Shown here one piece after another: positions 23,059-28,109 of a stretch of 28,109 nt of DNA. Position 1 is the stretch's first letter; the number at the start of each line of letters is the position of its first letter. The notes beneath the pieces were generated by a model. That model was not told where the DNA came from, did not search any database, and saw only the letters and a list, made by a program, of their open reading frames with translations. The DNA is from an uncultured Oscillospiraceae bacterium. Lineage in GTDB: Bacteria > Bacillota > Clostridia > Oscillospirales > Ruminococcaceae. The stretch covers positions 1-28,109 of the forward strand of contig UQBC01000032.1 in the NCBI GenBank assembly GCA_900539195.1. Reading direction: 5' to 3'. The translations under genes were made by a program, and so were the position numbers.

Positions 23059-24186
23059 ATGAAGATGAGAAATGTAAGATTAAACCTGTTTGATGTGCAG
23101 ACTACGGCTATGCCAGGTCTGTCAGCCGAGATGAAGACCTTTTATGAGAACACGCTTGTTGATATGGCTGAGCCTAAGCTTGTGCACGACCGTTTTGCGG
23201 ACAAGTATCCTATACCTAAAAACGGCGGTAAGACTATAGAACTCAGAAAGTACAGCTCGCTTGCAAAGGCAACGACACCGCTGGTCGAGGGCGTTACGCC
23301 TGCGGGAAATATGCTGTCGGTTACTGCAAAGACTGCGACTGTAAATCAGTACGGCGACTATATAAAGCTGTCGGATATGCTGGAGCTTACGGCTATTGAC
23401 AACAATGTTGTACAGTCGACAAAGCTTCTCGGCAGTCAGTCGGGCAGAACGCTTGACACTATAACAAGAGAGATCGTCAATGCCGGTACGAATGTTATAT
23501 ATGCAGCGGGCAAGGACGGAAGCGAGGTGCTGTCAAGAGAAGCGCTTGACAAGGACTGTGTGCTGACAGTTGACACGGTGTTCCGCGCAGCGGCTCAGCT
23601 TGAAAGTATGAACGCAGACGGGATTGACGGCGAGAACTATGTTGCGATAATCCACCCGTATGCGGCTTATGAGCTGATGAGAAGCTCCGAATGGGTCGAT
23701 GTGCATAAGTATGCAGACCCTGAGAGCATATTCAAGGGCGAGATAGGTTCGCTCGGAAATGTAAGATTTGTAAAGAGCACGGAAGCCAAGATATTTGCGG
23801 ACGACAGCTGTCCGCAGTTCTATCAGCTGACCGCAGACGCAAACTTTATAAGCGGTAAGGATTATTATACAAAGTCGGGAAGTAACTACTCAAAGGCTAC
23901 GATTACGGCAGGTGATGAGGTAGCTGCGGCTACTTACTATGAAAAGAAGGCGGTCGCTGTATTTTCAACGCTTGTTATCGGCGCACACGCATATGCGGTT
24001 ACCGATGTCACCGGCGGCGGTCTTCAGCATATTGTAAAGCAGCTCGGATACGGCGATGATCCGCTGAATCAGAGGGCGAGCGTGGGCTGGAAGGCAGTAC
24101 GCACTGCCGAGATACTTTCGGACGAGTATATGGTGAGAATAGAAAGCTGTTCGCCGGTATATTCCGAAAAAACAAACGCCAACTGA
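23059..24186 (+). CDS. Major capsid protein, N4-gp56 family
   Basis: This is the main shell protein (375 residues, HK97 fold expected). The N-terminal stretch MPGLSAEMKTFYENTLVDMAEP and KNGGKTIELRKYSSL, then TPLVEGVTPAG and NQYGDYIKLSDMLELTAID, are hallmarks of the N4-gp56 family of capsids found in many short-tailed gut phages. The C-terminal half has HPYAAYELMRSSEWVD and GWKAVRTAEILSDEYMVRIE. Residues of about 255-310 look like an inserted small domain (QLTADANFISGKDYYTKSG, then YSKATI and AAATYYEKK), interrupting the sequence that resumes at VAVFSTLVIGAHAY. It could be a surface-exposed decoration. GGAAAGGAAA precedes the ATG. No processing site for the Prp-like protease can be picked out by eye. 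Confidence 0.93.
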   Translation: MKMRNVRLNLFDVQTTAMPGLSAEMKTFYENTLVDMAEPKLVHDRFADKYPIPKNGGKTIELRKYSSLAKATTPLVEGVTPAGNMLSVTAKTATVNQYGDYIKLSDMLELTAIDNNVVQSTKLLGSQSGRTLDTITREIVNAGTNVIYAAGKDGSEVLSREALDKDCVLTVDTVFRAAAQLESMNADGIDGENYVAIIHPYAAYELMRSSEWVDVHKYADPESIFKGEIGSLGNVRFVKSTEAKIFADDSCPQFYQLTADANFISGKDYYTKSGSNYSKATITAGDEVAAATYYEKKAVAVFSTLVIGAHAYAVTDVTGGGLQHIVKQLGYGDDPLNQRASVGWKAVRTAEILSDEYMVRIESCSPVYSEKTNAN

Positions 24187-24268
24187 TAAGATAAGCTAAA
24201 GCCTTGTGCGGGGCTTGAATGAAGGCGCACGGGAGGGTCTGGGGAATTATTAATAAAGGGGAAAGAAA

Positions 24269-24520
24269 ATGAACGAAAATAAAAGTAACGAACTCAAGAA
24301 GCTTGTACCGGTAAGACTTTTCAAGGATAACGACAAGTATAATGCCGATGTCTTTGTGTCGGTCAACTGTAATAACTATCTTATACGCAGAGGTGAAACG
24401 GTTATGGTACCGCAGTTTATCAAAAACGAGCTTGACAGGGCTGAGGTGCAGAGAAAGAAGGCTGAGTACTATCGTGATGAGGGCTGGAAACAGTCGCTGA
24501 TAATCCAGGAGGGTAAGTGA
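24269..24520 (+). CDS. Small phage structural-region protein
   Basis: This 83-residue protein has a first half that could be a small beta domain (VPVRLFKDNDKYNADVFVSVN, NYLIRRGETVMVP), followed by a charged helix (NELDRAEVQRKKAEYYRDEG). AAAGGGGAAAG precedes the ATG. It lies 82 bases after the capsid gene and its stop overlaps the next gene. In P22 a short gene of unknown role lies in the same slot, after gene 5 and before gene 4. I do not recognise a family. The RRGETVMVPQFI piece is reminiscent of small head-stabilising or decoration proteins. Confidence 0.72.
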   Translation: MNENKSNELKKLVPVRLFKDNDKYNADVFVSVNCNNYLIRRGETVMVPQFIKNELDRAEVQRKKAEYYRDEGWKQSLIIQEGK

Positions 24521-24891
24521 TGACAGTAAATGAAGTGCTTGCGGCGGTCGACAGCCTGCGTCCGAATGAGATAGGCAAAGCAGAAAAGCTGGGGTGGCTT
24601 ATGGACATCGAGAGCCGCATATATGAGGATATTTATCAGACGCATGAGCATGACGGAATCGGTTTTACCGATATGGGAAAAATCGGGACTGACGACAGCA
24701 CAGAGCTTTTTGTAAAAAGACCTTTTTCGGAAATATATATTCTGTTTTTATGCTCGCTTATTGATTTCTATCATGCAGAATATGAGAGGTACGCAAATGA
24801 TGAGGCGCTTTATGAAACACTGTATGATGAGTTTTGCAGGTACTGGAACGCAAAGCATATCAGTATATTTAAAACAAAGATGAAAGGATAA
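24520..24891 (+). CDS. Head-tail connector-like protein
   Basis: This 123-residue mainly helical acidic protein starts MTVNEVLAAVDSLRPNEIGKAEKLGWLMDIESRIYEDI. Its length, all-helix look and position between the capsid and the tail hub gene fit the head-tail adaptor group (P22 gp4 / HK97 gp6-like), which binds below the portal. Specific motifs are lacking, so the call rests on position and fold impression. The start is ATG 24520, seven bases after GGAGGG; the in-frame GTG at 24517 is closer than ideal. The ATG overlaps the TGA of the previous gene (TGATG), giving coupled translation. Confidence 0.72.
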   Translation: MTVNEVLAAVDSLRPNEIGKAEKLGWLMDIESRIYEDIYQTHEHDGIGFTDMGKIGTDDSTELFVKRPFSEIYILFLCSLIDFYHAEYERYANDEALYETLYDEFCRYWNAKHISIFKTKMKG

Positions 24892-24895
24892 GAAA

Positions 24896-26593
24896 ATGAC
24901 GACAAAAGTGTCTGAAATAAAAAGTGTTACCGAAAGTGCGGAGGTATTCGGCGGAATCGACCGTTCTAACGGAACGCCGCTCGGATATTGGCAGGAGCTT
25001 GTCGGAATGGACTTTACCGCTTATCCTGCGCTGAGGACCTGCAAACCGTTTTCGTATAAAGAACTGCCGGACGGAATAACGGGATATATGTTCAAAAACG
25101 GTAAGATAGTCTATACAAAGGCAGACGGTATCTATATAGACGGAAAGAAAACCGGTATTGAGCTAAGCACGGGGGAAAAGCAACTTGTCGGTATGGGTGC
25201 ATATATACTTATTCTGCCTGATGAGGCACTTATCAACACAGCAGATGATCCGATAAGCGTTACATTCCCGACAAGGCATAAACTTGACGGTTCGCTGTTT
25301 GAATACAATCAGAATCAGACACGACCGTCAGTATCAATATTCAAACGGCTGTATATCGATGTTGCAAAAGACAGTGCGGAGCTTTCTTATTATAATGATG
25401 GCGACCAGGTAAGAATAGCATACAGCTACGGTGGTAAAAAGAAATATCTGACAGCAAAGATAAAATCCATATCGGAGGAAAGCTATACGAGCAGCGGCTG
25501 CGTGTCGGTCAATCTCGATACGTCTTTATATAATGACACACATTACTTTTATACGGAAGGAAGAAGAATGGAGAGCTTCAGGGTAGTGTGCATAAAAAAT
25601 GCGGTAATAAGCAAACCTTTTCCTGCGATGGATTTTGTTGTAGAGCATAATAACAGACTGTGGGGTTGCTCGTCGGGAAATCACGAAATCTATTGTTCAA
25701 AACTCGGCAGTGCCGTTGAGTGGGGAAACTATGACGGAATATCGACCGACGCATGGGCGGCAACCATCGGCTCGGACGGCGATTTTACAGGTGCTTGCGT
25801 ATATGCGGACAGCGTTTTGTTTTTCAAGGAGAACTGCGTGCATATTGTGTATGGCACAAAAGCCTCGAATTTTACTGTAAGCACAATCAGGCTGAGAGGT
25901 GTTCAGAAAGAAAGCGGAGGGTCGCTGTGTATTTCCGGCGGATTGCTTTATTACAAAGCGCCCGAGGGAGTGTACTGCTTCAACGGTTCTGCAGCTCAGA
26001 GGATAGATTCAAAGCTTGGAGGCGATATCTCCGAAACCGCTGTTATGACGGCAGACGGAAGATATATTGTTATGGCGGCATCGGACGGAACGGTATACTT
26101 CTACGACAAGAGATATTCGGCGTGGTATGAAAGAAGGCTTGATAACGTATGCTCAGCTCATGAGATAAACGGCAGACTGTATGCGGTGACAAAAGACGGT
26201 AACGGAAAAATGAACCTTGTGCGTCTTGTCGGTACGGAGGATGATTTTAAAATGCAGTCGGAAAACAGTTTTGAAGCGGTGAGCGGTAACATCGGCAGAG
26301 GGAAAGTATATGGCATATATAAGAAGCTGAGAGCTTATATGTTGCACGGTGGCAATGTGGGCAAAGCTACGGAGATATCTATTTATGTAAGCAGTGACAG
26401 GGGAGAATGGAAAAAGGCGTTCGTAAGTGACGGTACGGAAACTGACAGTGAAAAAATAATCACTGCTCCGATGATACCGCTGAGATGCAGGACTTTAAAA
26501 ATTAAAATCAGCGGCAAAGTGAGTAATGAAACTTATTTATTACTGTACGGAATATATCTTGACAGTGAAAAGGGAAGTGAGATAGGTGGATAA
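24896..26593 (+). CDS. Beta-propeller-like tail protein (P22 gp10-type position)
   Basis: This 565-residue protein is beta-rich throughout. Repeating strands of the kind HEIYCSKLGSAVEWGNYDGI, ACVYADSVLFFKENCVHIVYG, GGLLYYKAPEGVYCFNG and GRYIVMAASDGTVYFYDKR suggest a propeller of six to eight blades. In P22 the next gene after the gp4 adaptor encodes gp10, a beta-propeller that plugs the portal and joins adaptor to fibres. The same place and fold here suggest a tail hub or stabilisation protein. A conserved opening, FGGIDRSNGTPLGYWQELVGMDFTAYPALRT, is common in gut phage relatives. AAAGGATAAG precedes the ATG, four bases after the previous stop. The end overlaps the fibre gene by eight bases. 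Confidence 0.75.
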   Translation: MTTKVSEIKSVTESAEVFGGIDRSNGTPLGYWQELVGMDFTAYPALRTCKPFSYKELPDGITGYMFKNGKIVYTKADGIYIDGKKTGIELSTGEKQLVGMGAYILILPDEALINTADDPISVTFPTRHKLDGSLFEYNQNQTRPSVSIFKRLYIDVAKDSAELSYYNDGDQVRIAYSYGGKKKYLTAKIKSISEESYTSSGCVSVNLDTSLYNDTHYFYTEGRRMESFRVVCIKNAVISKPFPAMDFVVEHNNRLWGCSSGNHEIYCSKLGSAVEWGNYDGISTDAWAATIGSDGDFTGACVYADSVLFFKENCVHIVYGTKASNFTVSTIRLRGVQKESGGSLCISGGLLYYKAPEGVYCFNGSAAQRIDSKLGGDISETAVMTADGRYIVMAASDGTVYFYDKRYSAWYERRLDNVCSAHEINGRLYAVTKDGNGKMNLVRLVGTEDDFKMQSENSFEAVSGNIGRGKVYGIYKKLRAYMLHGGNVGKATEISIYVSSDRGEWKKAFVSDGTETDSEKIITAPMIPLRCRTLKIKISGKVSNETYLLLYGIYLDSEKGSEIGG

Positions 26594-28109
26594 TATCAAT
26601 ATAAGCTTTGCGGCTGACAAATCGGCAGACAGCGAAAAGCGCCTGAACGATATTGAAAATTTCATCTCATTGCTTACAGACAGGATAAAATTCTGCCTTG
26701 CTGATATAAACGATGATGTTGCTTCAAAATCGGACGGTGAGGAAGAGAAAAAGCTGATATATGAAACATTGTCTGACGGCGTCGGTGAATACACCAATAC
26801 GGATAAAAACTGCGAGATTTTCAACGACTATGAAAACAATGTTGCATCAGCGTACTATTCTCACGCCGAAGGGTATATGACTACAGCGAGCGCACCGTAC
26901 AGCCATGCGGAAGGGGAAAGTACGGTTGCGAGTAATATGCGTACACACGCCGAGGGGTGGCAGACGACCGCTTCGGGAAATTGTTCTCATGCTGAAAACA
27001 CAGGCTGTATCGCAAGCGGCAGTAACTCACACGCAGAGGGGTATTACACGATGGCTACAGGCGAGCATTCGCACGCATCGGGAGCTCACACAATTGCGGG
27101 GTTGGAGGTCTTTGCACTCGGAAGGTATAACAAAAAGGCTGAAGATGTGGCACTTGTTGTTGGCAACGGCTGGGGAAACGATAGCTATGAATATAGGAGC
27201 GACGCCATGACGCTTGACTATAGCGGCAATCTGCATATTTCAGGAAAGCTGACGGCTGACGGTGGTGTCGGCTATGTCCTTCATGCAGCAACTGCTGACA
27301 CGCTCGGTGGTGTGAGGATCGGCGATAATATATCGGTAACGGCTGACGGGGTTATCTCGGTGAATCTGTCGGGGTATCTGAAATCAGACGAAATATCGGA
27401 CTGGGCAAAGACTGAAAGCAAGCCTGCATATACAGCGGAGGAAGTCGGGGCGGCGGGGAAAAAACACAGTCACAGCATATCAGATATCACGGATATGCCG
27501 ACAAAACTGCCTGCAAACGGTGGTAATGCTGATACAGTGGACGGTAAAAACGCAAGTGATTTTGCGGCGGCAGTGCATACGCATACGGCAACAGAAGTCG
27601 GGGCGGCGACAGCGGCAGATATTACTGCGGCGGTGAACGCTGTTGAAATTGGCGGCAGAAATCTGTTGTACTATAGCCGCTTTGACAAAAAATATCCTAC
27701 CGGGTGGGCTTATTCGGAAGAGGTTACTTACACCTTTGATGACGAAGTGACAACGCTTACTAAAGCTGAAACTGCTTCACGACATTTTACTACACAGGCG
27801 TCGGTATCAAACGGAGTTGTTGTGGCAAACCCGAATCTGCTGCCCGAAAACGGCTGTACATATACGATCTCTTGCGAGGTGATGAAAGCGGAAGGATATG
27901 ATGTCGGAAACGGTACGAAAATCACCACCAGATATAACTTCACGGACGGCACGGTGAAGGATTTTGACGTTGATGTTTCGGAAGCTTCGGAAACGGCATG
28001 GACAAAGTACAGCAGGACTTATACTTACGCGTCAGACAAGACTGTGAGTTACACGCAGTTCATAATTGCACTCGGCGCAAAGGCTTGCGGCATCAGGATA
28101 AAAAACGTT
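26586..28109 (+). CDS. Tail fibre/adhesin with YadA-like head repeats (incomplete)
   Basis: This reading frame is open for 508 codons to the right edge, so the C-terminus is missing. It starts at GTG 26586 after GGGAAGTGA, inside the end of the previous gene. Residues 1-95 look coiled-coil or helical. Residues of about 97-180 hold six or more copies of a 14-residue unit, S/T-H-A-E-G with T.ASG between, the pattern of YadA/Hia head repeats that wind as a left-handed beta-roll trimer. Then come a strand-rich part (GLEVFALGRYN onward), HxH motifs (HSHSISDI, HTHTATEVGAA) like those binding iron in T4 gp37-type fibres, and GGRNLLYYSRFDKKYPTGW, opening a beta-sandwich that looks like a carbohydrate-binding module. 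It is probably the host-binding fibre, acting outside the particle. Confidence 0.85.
   Translation, partial: MDNINISFAADKSADSEKRLNDIENFISLLTDRIKFCLADINDDVASKSDGEEEKKLIYETLSDGVGEYTNTDKNCEIFNDYENNVASAYYSHAEGYMTTASAPYSHAEGESTVASNMRTHAEGWQTTASGNCSHAENTGCIASGSNSHAEGYYTMATGEHSHASGAHTIAGLEVFALGRYNKKAEDVALVVGNGWGNDSYEYRSDAMTLDYSGNLHISGKLTADGGVGYVLHAATADTLGGVRIGDNISVTADGVISVNLSGYLKSDEISDWAKTESKPAYTAEEVGAAGKKHSHSISDITDMPTKLPANGGNADTVDGKNASDFAAAVHTHTATEVGAATAADITAAVNAVEIGGRNLLYYSRFDKKYPTGWAYSEEVTYTFDDEVTTLTKAETASRHFTTQASVSNGVVVANPNLLPENGCTYTISCEVMKAEGYDVGNGTKITTRYNFTDGTVKDFDVDVSEASETAWTKYSRTYTYASDKTVSYTQFIIALGAKACGIRIKNV

Noticed and set aside
1..28109. tRNA or rRNA genes
   Set aside because: No cloverleaf with a GTTCGAATC-type arm, nor any rRNA segment, was recognised on reading either strand.

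Overview
The window looks like a contig end from a gut-type clostridium of the Ruminococcus / Eubacterium siraeum kind (Oscillospiraceae). That placement is an inference from the style of HPr, the small Cys-rich DUF6472-like protein, the Gram-positive lipoprotein, the strong AGGAGG-type ribosome binding sites and the gene repertoire; no rRNA is present to confirm it. The first 26 bases are a sequencing adaptor (Tn5/Nextera), not organism DNA.

Positions 27-16440 are ordinary chromosome. In order they hold: a DUF1275 membrane protein; monocistronic HPr (ptsH); a lipoprotein; a large PAS/GAF protein with degenerate GGDEF and EAL domains; a RodA/FtsW-type glycan polymerase followed by galactokinase; hflX on the minus strand, divergent from a nadB-nadC-DUF6472-pyrophosphatase/Nudix operon; a minus-strand operon of a hexapeptide acetyltransferase and nspC; a radical SAM protein; and a zinc-ribbon membrane protein. 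Well-formed promoters (17-bp spacers) and intrinsic terminators separate most units.

From about 16438 to the right edge lies a phage-derived block. On the minus strand are an XRE repressor and an ImmA/IrrE-like protease. Divergent from them runs a single plus-strand operon: small zinc-ribbon protein, small and large terminase, portal, Prp-like cysteine protease, scaffold-like protein, N4-gp56-type major capsid, an 83-residue protein, a connector-like protein, a beta-propeller-like tail protein, and an incomplete tail fibre with YadA-like head repeats. The order is that of P22-type short-tailed phages. Between the divergent promoters are four copies of a CAAC-N5-GTTG operator, positioned to control both the repressor and the packaging/head operon.

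Two things stand out. First, the repressor-controlled promoter leads straight into packaging and capsid genes, with no integrase, excisionase or replication gene between. This resembles domesticated PBSX-type elements, although the missing genes may lie beyond the right edge. Second, two related MITE-like repeats (18151-18517 and 22658-22907), with inverted ends built of AATGAA units, sit inside the head operon; one supplies the stop codon of the small terminase gene. Other points of interest are the phage Prp homologue placed where a prohead protease would be expected, the pyrophosphatase-like/Nudix fusion, and the apparently catalytically dead GGDEF-EAL protein.
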